Positions 1-6,804 of a stretch of 10,454 nt of DNA are shown one piece after another. Source of the DNA: Lachnospiraceae bacterium UBA7027. Lineage in GTDB: Bacteria; Bacillota; Clostridia; Lachnospirales; Lachnospiraceae. The translations under genes were made by a program, and so were the position numbers. Position 1 is the stretch's first letter, and each line of letters opens with the position of its first letter. Under the pieces are notes generated by a model, which made no database searches, was not told where the DNA came from, and worked only from the letters and a program-made list of their open reading frames with translations. The stretch is from assembly GCA_002494135.1 (NCBI GenBank), contig DLBG01000096.1:1-10454 (forward strand), read 5' to 3'.

Positions 1-639
1 GATGAAGGAATCGCGGTCGGTATCATATCCGTCGATGGTGTCGTTTACGGAATAGAAAGCGTAATGATCACGTCTGTCTCTGTATTCGGTTTTATGATAG
101 ATCACGGAACCGTCCACTTCCACACGTCCGGTGGAGAAGTTTCTCTGGAAGTTGGTGCAGTCATCCTGTGCGTCCCATAAGCACCACTCTGCAAAAGAGA
201 AGAACTTAAAGGTCTTAGAAGCGCTGCCTTCGTTCTTTAAAACAACCTGTTGAACTTCACCGTCATAATCGTTCGGTACGAAGAATGTTACTTCAGCCTG
301 AAGATCGTTCTTTTTACCTTTAATAATGGTGTAGCCCATACCGTGACGGCATTCGTAAGCATCGAGCTCCGTTTTTACGGGAGACCAGCCGGGGTTCCAT
401 ACGGTGCCGCCGTCATTAATATAGAAGTAACGTCCGCCCATATCGATGGGAACGTTGTTGTAGCGGTAACGGGTAATACGTCTTAAACGGGCATCCTTAT
501 AGAAGCTGTATCCGCCAGCCGTATTGGAGATGAGTGAGAAAAATCCCTGAGTTCCGAGGTAGTTAATCCACGGATAGGGAGTTTTAGGGGAATTGATCAC
601 ATACTCTTTGTTTGTGTCGTCAAAAAATCCAAATTTCAT
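1..639 (-). CDS. Cellobiose phosphorylase (GH94), N-terminal 213 residues, cut by window edge
   Basis: This cytoplasmic enzyme phosphorolyses cellobiose to glucose 1-phosphate and glucose, saving an ATP. The 213 visible codons are open from the ATG to the window edge. They begin MKFGFFDDTNKEYVI, then PKTPYPWINYLG, FSLISNTAGGYSFYKDARLR and RYRYNNVPIDMGGRYFY, which I recognise as the conserved start of GH94 cellobiose phosphorylases. YDTDRDSF lies at the edge. The family is usually about 800 residues, so roughly a quarter is seen: the N-terminal beta-sandwich, not the catalytic barrel. There is no signal peptide, which fits intracellular action. The start is supported by AGGAG (652-648) eight bases upstream; an overlapping ATG at 643 is out of frame. 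It diverges from a sugar ABC importer, which supports a cellobiose role. A cellodextrin or chitobiose phosphorylase of the same family is less likely but cannot be excluded without the C-terminal part. Confidence 0.93.
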   Translation of the reverse strand, partial: MKFGFFDDTNKEYVINSPKTPYPWINYLGTQGFFSLISNTAGGYSFYKDARLRRITRYRYNNVPIDMGGRYFYINDGGTVWNPGWSPVKTELDAYECRHGMGYTIIKGKKNDLQAEVTFFVPNDYDGEVQQVVLKNEGSASKTFKFFSFAEWCLWDAQDDCTNFQRNFSTGRVEVDGSVIYHKTEYRDRRDHYAFYSVNDTIDGYDTDRDSFI

Positions 640-701
640 GCATGTTTCTCCTTATCATTATAGTTTTTCGGCCTTCCCGAAGTACGACCTGTGTATCGTA
701 A

Positions 702-731
702 ATTATACTATATAAATAAGGGGAAAAGCAA
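702..731 (-). promoter_or_regulatory. Probable promoter of the cellobiose phosphorylase gene
   Basis: On the minus strand TTGCTT (731-726) and TATAAT (707-702) are separated by 18 bases, a fair sigma-A match. The predicted start near 695 gives a leader of about 55 bases. The leader contains a 5-bp hairpin, TTCGG/CCGAA (667-671 and 677-681), ahead of the ribosome binding site. A second TATAAT on the same strand (662-657) lacks a good -35 and lies almost at the ribosome binding site, so it is less likely. Confidence 0.5.
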
Positions 732-754
732 GACGGGAGGTCCCTAATGGGGAA

Positions 755-850
755 ATGTTCACAGAAAAGCAAATAATGAAGGCAATGTAAACCTTTTATG
801 AACAAAAAACGACGTAAATATGAACAAAAAATGAACGAAATTGTGAACAT
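755..850. promoter_or_regulatory. TGAAC motif array in the divergent spacer, candidate operator
   Basis: The 373-base spacer 640-1012 has no gene. Between its two outward promoters TGAAC occurs at 799, 821, 832 and 844. A one-mismatch copy, TGAAG, lies at 777 and an inverted copy, GTTCA, at 757. Start-to-start distances are 22, 22, 11 and 12 bases, so the copies would face nearly the same side of the helix. Two copies belong to an identical 13-mer, TATGAACAAAAAA (797-809 and 819-831). ATGTTCAC (755-762) and GTGAACAT (843-850) form a perfect inverted pair flanking the array. The position upstream of both -35 boxes suits an activator, for example an AraC-type regulator, but the regulator is not in the window and this role is inferred. 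Confidence 0.45.
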
Positions 851-895
851 CTTAACCAAATTTGATATTTTTGGACAAAAATAACAGAAAATCTC

Positions 896-925
896 TTGTC
901 AAGTGTTGCGAAAGTGATATATAAT
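896..925 (+). promoter_or_regulatory. Promoter of the sugar-binding protein gene
   Basis: TTGTCA (896-901) and TATAAT (920-925) are spaced 18 bases apart. Reading the -10 as TATATA at 918 instead gives a 16-base spacer. Transcription would start near 932, giving a leader of about 80 bases. In that leader GGAAGG (941-946) and CCTTCC (953-958) can form a 6-bp hairpin with a 6-base loop; its role is unknown. The leader ends in AGAGGAGG (996-1003 region), the ribosome binding site of the downstream gene. Confidence 0.65.
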
Positions 926-1012
926 GACCTTGCTGACAAAGGAAGGGGGTATCCTTCCCGAATCGGCAGACACTATTCACTACACTATAATAATAGAGGA
1001 GGAAAACTAAAA

Positions 1013-2449
1013 GTGAAAAAGAAATTATTAAGTGTATTGTTATCCACAGCTATGGTAGCAGCTTTACTTGCTGGCTGTACCAAGAATCCTGGAACTAGCG
1101 AAGTTACTTCTACACCTGCTGGCTCCGAAGTAGTATCCGGAAACGTTGAGACCGGAAACACCGCTCTTGCAGCATTCAAGACTGCAGTTGAGGAGAAGTA
1201 TCCTGAATTAAAGGAAGGTACTGTTGTTGATCTTGTTGATGACGGAAACTATACCGCTACCGATGGTGGTAAGGAAATCGTTATTTACTGCTGGAATGAT
1301 GAGTTCCAGAACCGTGTAAAGGATCACTGCCCTGATTACAAGGCTGACGCTGCTGATCCTAACAAGGGAACTTACAAGGGCGTTGATGTAACTTGGGTTA
1401 TCACTCCTAACGAAGGAACTGCATATCAGGATAAGGTAGATAACTACTTCCTTGGAACTGATACCTCTGCAGGTACCGTAGATATCTTCTTAGTAGAAGC
1501 TGACTACGCTATCAAGTACACCGGACAGAACGCATCTCTTCCTATGAGCGAGATCGGTCTTGATGATTCTGTATTCGCAGATCAGTTCGATTACACCAAA
1601 GACGCTGTAACCTTCGACGGAAAGCTTAAAGGTGCTTCCTGGCAGGCTTGCGCAGGTGGTTTAATTTACAGACGTGACATCGCTAAAGAAGTTCTTGGTT
1701 CCGATGATCCCGCTGAAGTTCAGAAGGCAGTTGCTGACTGGGCAGCATTCAGTGACACCGCTGCTAAGTTAAAAGATGCCGGATACACCATCACCTGCTC
1801 CGCAAATGATACCTATCGTGTATACTCCAACAACGTAACCTCTCCTTGGGTAGTTGATGGAAAGCTTAACATCGATGCAAACATCATGAACTGGGTTAAC
1901 GATTCCAAGGAAATGGTAGACAACGGTTACACCGGTACCTACGATCTTTGGGGTGATGAGTGGAACGCTGGTTTCTTCCAGACCGGTAACGTATTCTGCT
2001 ACTTTGGACCCGCTTGGTTAATCAACTTCTGTATGGCAGCTGATCAGGAAGGCTCCGTTGCACATGATGGCGGTTGGGCACTTACCGAAGGACCTCAGGG
2101 CTTCTTCTGGGGCGGTACTTGGATTTGCGCAGCTAACGGTACTGACAACAAGACCGAAGTTGCTGAACTCATCAAGACCATGACCACTGATAAGAAGGTC
2201 CTTAAAGAGATCGTTGAGAAAGACTCCGACTGCGTAAACAGCAAGTCCCTTCTTTCTGAACTTGCTAACGATACTACCTTCACCAGCGATATCCTTGGTG
2301 GACAGAACCCTTACAAGATCTTCCTTGATGGTGTTGGCAAGGTTTCCCTTAAGAACATCGGACAGTATGATCAGGGCTGCAACGAAGAATTCCAGAAAGC
2401 TATGAAGGAATACTTCTTAGGCAACGCAGAGCTTGGTTCTCTTGAATAA
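1013..2449 (+). CDS. Carbohydrate ABC transporter substrate-binding lipoprotein (CUT1 type)
   Basis: This is the extracellular sugar receptor of the importer formed with the next two permeases, probably for cellobiose or short cello-oligosaccharides given the divergent cellobiose phosphorylase. The chosen GTG start gives 478 residues beginning VKKKLLSVLLSTAM (the first residue is Met in the cell). It has a lysine-rich n-region, a hydrophobic core and lipobox LLAGC with the lipidated Cys at residue 22, followed by a Ser/Thr/Gly-rich linker. An AGGAGG site lies about 10 bases upstream. The frame is open back to a TTG at 896, but that start falls in the -35 box and would bury the signal peptide, so I reject it. 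The mature part is rich in Trp and Tyr (WNDEF, TSPWVV, FFWGGTWIC), usual for sugar clefts. Codons such as AAC, TAC, ACC and AAG seem favoured more than in neighbouring genes, which suggests high expression. The family is confident; the ligand is inferred. Confidence 0.9.
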   Translation: MKKKLLSVLLSTAMVAALLAGCTKNPGTSEVTSTPAGSEVVSGNVETGNTALAAFKTAVEEKYPELKEGTVVDLVDDGNYTATDGGKEIVIYCWNDEFQNRVKDHCPDYKADAADPNKGTYKGVDVTWVITPNEGTAYQDKVDNYFLGTDTSAGTVDIFLVEADYAIKYTGQNASLPMSEIGLDDSVFADQFDYTKDAVTFDGKLKGASWQACAGGLIYRRDIAKEVLGSDDPAEVQKAVADWAAFSDTAAKLKDAGYTITCSANDTYRVYSNNVTSPWVVDGKLNIDANIMNWVNDSKEMVDNGYTGTYDLWGDEWNAGFFQTGNVFCYFGPAWLINFCMAADQEGSVAHDGGWALTEGPQGFFWGGTWICAANGTDNKTEVAELIKTMTTDKKVLKEIVEKDSDCVNSKSLLSELANDTTFTSDILGGQNPYKIFLDGVGKVSLKNIGQYDQGCNEEFQKAMKEYFLGNAELGSLE

Positions 2450-2491
2450 TTCAAAGACCGGTTCTAACAAAGACTTAACTTAAGCAAGCAG

Positions 2492-2539
2492 AAGATAATG
2501 CCTGTTCATATGGGCAGGCATTATCTTTCTTGTTTTTTT
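2492..2539 (+). terminator. Intrinsic terminator or attenuator between binding protein and permeases
   Basis: AAGATAATGCCTG (2492-2504) pairs perfectly over 13 bp with CAGGCATTATCTT (2515-2527) around a 10-base loop. A pyrimidine-rich tail with seven consecutive T (2533-2539) follows. No convincing promoter lies between it and the permease gene, so it probably acts as a partial terminator or 3' stabiliser. Either would make the binding protein more abundant than the membrane subunits. Confidence 0.85.
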
Positions 2540-2556
2540 GAAACAGAAATGTTTCA
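2539..2556. repeat. Perfect palindrome TGAAACA-GAAA-TGTTTCA
   Basis: The 18-base element TGAAACAGAAATGTTTCA has 7-bp perfect arms around GAAA. As RNA it is a hairpin with a four-base GAAA loop; as DNA it resembles a two-fold symmetric operator. It does not fit the 14-base CcpA cre consensus, because the arms are too far apart. It overlaps the last T of the terminator tail by one base. Confidence 0.5.
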
Positions 2557-2562
2557 CCTTCT

Positions 2563-2577
2563 AAGGCAGTTTGCCTT
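2563..2577 (+). repeat. Small perfect hairpin ahead of the first permease gene
   Basis: AAGGCA (2563-2568) and TGCCTT (2572-2577) pair perfectly around a GTT loop. The stem is followed by an A-rich stretch, not a T-run, so it is not a terminator on the plus strand. It is the third hairpin in a row in this spacer and lies about 25 bases before the permease ribosome binding site. It could cap the 5' end of a processed permease transcript. Confidence 0.4.
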
Positions 2578-2615
2578 CAAAAAAAGAAAAGGTATGGAAC
2601 GGAGGACGGTATTGT

Positions 2616-3524
2616 ATGAGTAAAGTCAAGAGGGGGAAAGTAGTAAGCTACAATAAGTGGGGATATATCTTTCTGATTCCCTTCGTTGTAACATATGCGG
2701 TATTCCAGTTATATCCGCTGTTTACGACTATTTATTGGAGCTTTTTTAAATATTACAGAAGTGGTTTGTCCGTCATAGGACCCGAGTTCATCGGACTGGC
2801 AAACTACAAAGAGTTATTAACGACGGACCTTCCCAAATATGCATTGAATACGGTTATCATGTGGATTTTGGGATTCATCCCGCAGATTTTTGTATCATTA
2901 TTGTTAGGTTCCTGGTTTGCAGATCCCAGACTCAGATTAAAAGCAGCGCCGGTTTATAAGACCATCATTTACCTGCCGAACCTGATTATGGCATCCGCAT
3001 TCTCTATGTTATTCTTTGCATTGTTCTCATTAGGCGGACCGGTTAACGCGATTCTTACTTCCATTATTCCCGGATTCCAGCCCTATTCATTCTTTGATCA
3101 CACCTGGTCAGTTCGAGCACTTGTTGCTTTCATGAACTTTATCATGTGGTTTGGTAATACGACCATCCTGTTGATGGCAGGTATGTTGGGTATCGACGCT
3201 TCACTGTATGAAGCAGCGGAAGTGGACGGTGCAACTCCTACTCAGGTATTCTGGAGAATTACGTTACCTTTGCTTCGCCCGATTCTCGTATATGTATTGA
3301 TTACATCCTTAATCGGTGGTTTGCAGATGTTCGATGTACCGCAGATTCTCTCCAACGGTGACGGATTCCCGATGAGAACTTCCATGACTATGATCATGTA
3401 CTTGAACAAGCATCTGTTCAGCAAGAACTACGGTTTGGCCGGTGCACTTTCGGTTATACTGTTCATTATCACAGGTGCTCTGAGTTTGCTCGTATATAAA
3501 GTAACAGACAGAAAAGACGATTAG
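2616..3524 (+). CDS. Sugar ABC transporter permease, MalF/UgpA-like subunit
   Basis: This is the first of two inner-membrane subunits forming the channel of a CUT1 sugar importer. The 302-residue protein has several hydrophobic helices. The first is within YIFLIPFVVTYAVFQLYPLF, a typical start for this subunit, and about six are expected. The EAA loop that docks the ATPase is clear at residues 199-222 (EAAEVDGATPTQVFWRITLP, then LLRP). The length fits the family. I chose the ATG at 2616 because GGAGG (2601-2605) precedes it by 10 bases; an upstream in-frame TTG at 2571 lies inside a hairpin and lacks a suitable site. The gene follows the binding-protein gene after a terminator-like spacer. 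Its stop is 13 bases before the next permease, so the two permeases are surely co-transcribed. Confidence 0.92.
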   Translation: MSKVKRGKVVSYNKWGYIFLIPFVVTYAVFQLYPLFTTIYWSFFKYYRSGLSVIGPEFIGLANYKELLTTDLPKYALNTVIMWILGFIPQIFVSLLLGSWFADPRLRLKAAPVYKTIIYLPNLIMASAFSMLFFALFSLGGPVNAILTSIIPGFQPYSFFDHTWSVRALVAFMNFIMWFGNTTILLMAGMLGIDASLYEAAEVDGATPTQVFWRITLPLLRPILVYVLITSLIGGLQMFDVPQILSNGDGFPMRTSMTMIMYLNKHLFSKNYGLAGALSVILFIITGALSLLVYKVTDRKDD

Positions 3525-3537
3525 GAGGTTGGGGATT

Positions 3538-4419
3538 ATGGCAAAAGAAGGTGCTATGCAGCTCCAAATGGATAAAGAAAAGGTGACCGGCGGTATTCGT
3601 GTCAGACGTGTGGTTGCCAACGTAGTATTGATTTTAATCTGTGCACTTTGCTTATTCTGGTTCTTCGTTCTGTTTATCAACACAACCAGATCCAACTCAG
3701 CATTGAAAGCAGGTTTCACGATTGTACCGGGTGGATATCTGATTAAGAACTTTATAAGTTTGTTCAAGGGTACATTGCCTGTATGGAACGGTTTGTTAAA
3801 CTCCGTAATCATTTCCACATCCTGTGCAATCCTGGCAACATATTTCTCTTCAATGACAGCTTATGCAATTCATGCATATGACTTCAAACTAAAGAATGTT
3901 GTGTTTACCTTCATCATGATTATCATGACCATCCCGACTCAGGTCGTTGCGCTTGGTTTCATCGACATGATGTTAAAGTGGAAATGGAACAATACATTCC
4001 TTCCGCTGATTATTCCCGCAATTGCGGCTCCGGTTACTTTCTTCTACATGAAGCAGTACATGGATTCCGTACTTCCGCTTGCTATCATTGAGGCAGCACG
4101 TATCGACGGTTCCGGTGAATTTAGAACCTTTAACTTCATCGTAATGCCTATGATGAAGCCCGCTATCGCAGTACAGGCTATCTTCTGTTTCGTAGCTAAC
4201 TGGAACAACTACTTTACTCCTGCACTTCTGTTATCCAAGGATAAAGTAAAAACCCTTCCCGTATTGATCGCTATGTTACGTAGTGCAGACTTCCTTAAGT
4301 TTGATATGGGTCAGGTTTACGCAATGATTACTTTCTCTATTTTCCCTGTAATCATTGTTTACCTTGTACTTTCCAAGTTCATCGTTGGTGGTGTGGCACT
4401 TGGTTCCGTAAAAGGTTGA
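3538..4419 (+). CDS. Sugar ABC transporter permease, MalG/AraQ-like subunit
   Basis: This second channel subunit of the CUT1 importer has 293 residues. A cytoplasmic N-terminus is followed by hydrophobic helices, the first being VVANVVLILICALCLFWFFV. The EAA loop lies at residues 185-208 (EAARIDGSGEFRTFNFIVMP, then MMKP). The C-terminus ends VGGVALGSVKG, a common MalG-type ending. The start ATG at 3538 is set by AGGAGG (3523-3528), which overlaps the stop codon of the previous gene and leaves 9 bases of spacing. A TTG at 3529 in the same frame sits too close to this site. No ATPase gene follows; the transcript ends at a terminator about 20 bases downstream. The importer must therefore use an ATPase encoded elsewhere, as is common for Firmicute CUT1 systems that share MsmX. 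Confidence 0.92.
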   Translation: MAKEGAMQLQMDKEKVTGGIRVRRVVANVVLILICALCLFWFFVLFINTTRSNSALKAGFTIVPGGYLIKNFISLFKGTLPVWNGLLNSVIISTSCAILATYFSSMTAYAIHAYDFKLKNVVFTFIMIIMTIPTQVVALGFIDMMLKWKWNNTFLPLIIPAIAAPVTFFYMKQYMDSVLPLAIIEAARIDGSGEFRTFNFIVMPMMKPAIAVQAIFCFVANWNNYFTPALLLSKDKVKTLPVLIAMLRSADFLKFDMGQVYAMITFSIFPVIIVYLVLSKFIVGGVALGSVKG

Positions 4420-4438
4420 TTTACAATACTGTTATTCA

Positions 4439-4470
4439 AAGGCTGTCGGGAAACCGGCAGCCTTATTTTT
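4439..4470 (+). terminator. Intrinsic terminator of the importer operon
   Basis: AAGGCTGTCGG (4439-4449) pairs with CCGGCAGCCTT (4454-4464) over 11 bp, including one U-G wobble, around a GAAA tetraloop. The tail is ATTTTT. It lies about 20 bases after the second permease stop and just before the next promoter. Confidence 0.88.
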
Positions 4471-4485
4471 ATGTGTTCCTGTTAG

Positions 4486-4514
4486 TTGCATCACATTCAT
4501 AAATCTAGTAAAAT
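4486..4514 (+). promoter_or_regulatory. Promoter of the methyltransferase-rdgB-yfcE-herA-like operon
   Basis: TTGCAT (4486-4491) and TAAAAT (4509-4514) are spaced exactly 17 bases apart. The expected start, about seven bases after the -10, falls at 4521-4522, right at the ATG of the downstream gene. A second candidate -10, TACAAT (4514-4519), would start slightly inside the gene. The short gap and the missing ribosome binding site suggest a leaderless message. Confidence 0.6.
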
Positions 4515-4521
4515 ACAATAC

Positions 4522-5679
4522 ATGGAATACTTGGAATTGATTGCTCCCTGTCACTTCGGACTGGAAGCGGTTTTAAAAAGAGAAATCATAGATTTAGGCT
4601 ATGAGACAAAGGAAGTATCCGACGGAAGAGTAACGTTTCTCGGAGATTATGAGGCCATTTGCTATGCCAATATTTTCCTTCGAAGTGCGGAACGCATTCT
4701 TCTTTCTGTCGGTTCTTTTCATGCGGAAACATTTGAAGAGCTCTTTCAGGGGACTCTGGCCATCCCATGGGAAAAATATATTCCGAAGGACGGAAAATTC
4801 TGGGTCACGAAAGCGGCCAGCGTCAAAAGCAAGCTGTTCTCCCCGTCGGATATTCAGTCCATTATGAAAAAAGCCATGGTGGAACGAATGAAGAGTCACT
4901 ACGGCATTTCTTGGTTTGAGGAAACAGGAGCGGAATTCCCCGTCAGAGTCTTTTTGAAGAACGATGAGGTGACGGTGGGCATCGATACCACCGGTGTTTC
5001 CCTGCATAAAAGAGGGTACCGTAAACTTACTGCGAAGGCACCCATTGCAGAGAATCTTGCCGCATCTTTAATTATGCTTACTCCCTGGAAGAAGGACCGT
5101 ATACTTGTGGATCCTTTCTGCGGCAGCGGAACCATTCCCATCGAGGCCGCTTTAATGGCTGCCGGAATTGCACCGGGTATGAACCGTGAATTCACGGCAG
5201 AAGGATGGAAACATTTAATTCCTGCAAAAAGCTGGTATGACTGTGTACAGGATGCCAATGATCGCATGGATAAGACAATTACAAAGGACGACGTAGACAT
5301 TCAGGGATACGATTTGGACCCCGAGATGACGAAAATTGCCAGAGAGAATGCCCGTCTGGCGGGAGTCGACCATCTGATTCATTTTCAGACCAGAGACGTG
5401 GCAGATCTTTCGCATCCGAAGAAGTACGGTTTTATTATAACCAACCCTCCGTACGGAGAACGTCTGGAAGAGAAAAAGGCACTTCCGGCACTGTATCGGA
5501 CCATAGGCGAGCGTTTTCGTGCGCTGGACTCCTGGTCCATGTATCTGATTACCTCGTATGAAAATGCAGAGGCCGATCTGGGGCGCAAAGCAGATAAAAA
5601 CAGAAAGATATATAACGGCATGATGAAGACTTATTTCCTGCAGTATATGGGGCCGAAGCCTCCGAAGCGGGAGTCTTAA
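4522..5679 (+). CDS. THUMP-domain RNA (guanine-N2)-methyltransferase, RlmL/YpsC family
   Basis: This is a class I SAM-dependent methyltransferase acting on RNA. The family includes E. coli RlmL (m2G2445 of 23S rRNA) and B. subtilis YpsC; the exact target here is inferred. The protein has 385 residues. It starts MEYLELIAPCHFGLEAVLKRE, the usual family opening, followed by a THUMP RNA-binding region at about residues 45-155. The Rossmann methyltransferase domain carries the SAM-binding motif DPFCGSGT (197-204) and the amino-methylating NPPY motif (308-311). It lacks the second methyltransferase domain fused in E. coli RlmKL, as in other Firmicutes. The in-frame TTG at 4486 is rejected because it is part of the -35 box and adds unrelated residues. 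No Shine-Dalgarno sequence precedes the ATG. It is the first gene of a four-gene operon; rdgB follows after 28 bases. Confidence 0.9.
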   Translation: MEYLELIAPCHFGLEAVLKREIIDLGYETKEVSDGRVTFLGDYEAICYANIFLRSAERILLSVGSFHAETFEELFQGTLAIPWEKYIPKDGKFWVTKAASVKSKLFSPSDIQSIMKKAMVERMKSHYGISWFEETGAEFPVRVFLKNDEVTVGIDTTGVSLHKRGYRKLTAKAPIAENLAASLIMLTPWKKDRILVDPFCGSGTIPIEAALMAAGIAPGMNREFTAEGWKHLIPAKSWYDCVQDANDRMDKTITKDDVDIQGYDLDPEMTKIARENARLAGVDHLIHFQTRDVADLSHPKKYGFIITNPPYGERLEEKKALPALYRTIGERFRALDSWSMYLITSYENAEADLGRKADKNRKIYNGMMKTYFLQYMGPKPPKRES

Positions 5680-5707
5680 AAAATGTCGGAAAAGGAAGAA
5701 ACAATCA

Positions 5708-6307
5708 ATGAGTACAAAACGCATTATCATTGCTTCCGGCAATGAAGGTAAAATTCGTGAAATCCGTGAAATCATGAAAGATCCGGAGGTCGAAATCGTC
5801 TCCATGAAAGCGGCCGGTGTGGACATTGACATCGTGGAGGATGGCAGCACGTTTGAGGAAAACGCATTAATTAAGGCGAAAGCGGTCTGGAATGTATGCA
5901 AAGGCTGCGTTCTTGCGGATGATTCCGGTCTGGAAGTAGATTATTTAAACAAGGAGCCCGGTATCTACTCGGCCCGTTATCTGGGTGAAGATACCCCGTA
6001 TTCCATTAAGAACGCCAAAATCATCGAACGCCTCGACGGTGTGCCGAAAGAAAAACGTACGGGACGTTTCGTCTGTGCCGTGGCCGCTGTTCTTCCTGAC
6101 GGAAAGGAAGTTGTTGTCCGTGCCACGATGGAAGGGTACATCGGATATGAGGAAAGAGGAACAAACGGATTCGGATATGATCCCATTTTCCGTCCCGAAG
6201 GATATGAATGCAGTTCCGGCGAGCTCCCGATGGAAGAGAAAAACGAAATCAGTCACCGCGGCAAGGCATTCCGTTTAATCTGGTCCGAAATTCAGGATTT
6301 ACTCTAG
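5708..6307 (+). CDS. rdgB: XTP/dITP diphosphatase (RdgB/HAM1 family)
   Basis: This house-cleaning pyrophosphatase hydrolyses dITP, ITP and XTP to the monophosphate and pyrophosphate, keeping deaminated purines out of DNA and RNA. The 199-residue protein has the full motif set: SGNEGK (10-15) for triphosphate binding, FEENALIKAKA (49-59), ADDSGLEVD (70-78) with the catalytic and metal-binding acidic residues, PGIYSARY (84-91), GFGYDPIF (154-161) and SHRGKA (182-187). Length and motif order match the family. AAGGAAG (5692-5698) lies 9 bases before the ATG. The stop is 11 bases before the yfcE-like gene. The same pair, ysnA-ysnB, is adjacent in Bacillus subtilis, so the order is conserved. Confidence 0.96.
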   Translation: MSTKRIIIASGNEGKIREIREIMKDPEVEIVSMKAAGVDIDIVEDGSTFEENALIKAKAVWNVCKGCVLADDSGLEVDYLNKEPGIYSARYLGEDTPYSIKNAKIIERLDGVPKEKRTGRFVCAVAAVLPDGKEVVVRATMEGYIGYEERGTNGFGYDPIFRPEGYECSSGELPMEEKNEISHRGKAFRLIWSEIQDLL

Positions 6308-6318
6308 AGGATGAAGGC

Positions 6319-6804
6319 ATGAAAATACTTGTAGTCAGCGACACCCACGGTATGGACCGTCGCTTTTACGAAGTTTATAAAAAAGAGAAGCCCGTGGATA
6401 TGGTTATCCATTGCGGGGATACGCAGGGCAGCGAGGACGATTTTGACCGTTCCGTAAACTGCGTATTCTGTGCGGTGCAGGGAAATAACGATTTTTTTTC
6501 AAATCTGCCGCGAGAGAGATTCTTCCAGTACGGGGGAAAATCGTTTTTCGTGACACACGGACATCTTTATAACGTTTCTTCCGGCTATCACAGACTTTTG
6601 GATGAGGCAAAGAACCGGGGATGCGATTTTGTACTTTTCGGGCATACGCACAGGCCTTTTTATGAAGAAATCGACGGAGTCCACATCATCAATCCGGGCA
6701 GCTTAAGTTATCCGAGACAGTTCAGTCACAGACCGAGTTATGCTATAATAGACGTGGATTCAAACGGGGATGTAAAGGTTACGTTAAAGGAAATAGAAGA
6801 TTAA
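6319..6804 (+). CDS. Metallophosphoesterase of the YfcE/YsnB (MJ0936) family
   Basis: This is a calcineurin-like phosphodiesterase of the small YfcE family, which hydrolyses phosphodiester substrates in vitro with two metal ions. The natural substrate is unknown. The 161-residue protein carries every metal-binding motif: SDTHG (D8, H10), HCGD (D34), GNND (N56), VTHGH (H80) and GHTH (H109, H111). NPGS at 125-128 is typical of the family. The frame is open upstream to 6208 inside rdgB, but the conserved MKILVVSDTHG start at 6319 and AGAGG (6306-6310) eight bases before it fix the start. That site overlaps the rdgB stop codon, which implies translational coupling. The HerA-like gene begins 16 bases after the stop. 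Confidence 0.92.
   Translation: MKILVVSDTHGMDRRFYEVYKKEKPVDMVIHCGDTQGSEDDFDRSVNCVFCAVQGNNDFFSNLPRERFFQYGGKSFFVTHGHLYNVSSGYHRLLDEAKNRGCDFVLFGHTHRPFYEEIDGVHIINPGSLSYPRQFSHRPSYAIIDVDSNGDVKVTLKEIED
6721..6749 (+). promoter_or_regulatory. Possible internal promoter inside the yfcE-like gene
   Basis: TATAAT at 6744-6749 is preceded by TG at 6741-6742, an extended -10. A weak -35, TTCAGT (6721-6726), lies 17 bases upstream. Transcription would begin near 6756, about 65 bases before the HerA-like gene, letting it be expressed apart from the operon. The same bases encode the conserved SYAIIDVD tail, so coding constraint alone could produce the match. Confidence 0.3.

Noticed and set aside
250..486. 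Plus-strand 78-residue open frame
   Set aside because: It is antisense to the well-supported phosphorylase gene and has no family resemblance.
620..859. Minus-strand 79-residue open frame across the divergent spacer
   Set aside because: It overlaps the phosphorylase start in another frame, spans the promoter and operator region, and shows no recognisable protein features.
896..1012. N-terminal extension of the sugar-binding lipoprotein from a TTG at 896
   Set aside because: The TTG is within the -35 box, the segment would precede a normal lipoprotein signal peptide, and the GTG at 1013 has a good AGGAGG site.
2539..2556. CcpA cre site
   Set aside because: The symmetric arms are separated by four extra bases and the element lacks the central CG of the cre consensus.
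5215..5901. Minus-strand 228-residue open frame
   Set aside because: It lies antisense to the methyltransferase and rdgB, both confirmed by catalytic motifs.
6208..6318. Earlier start for the metallophosphoesterase inside rdgB
   Set aside because: The added residues are the shifted frame of rdgB and the family begins at MKILVVSDTHG.
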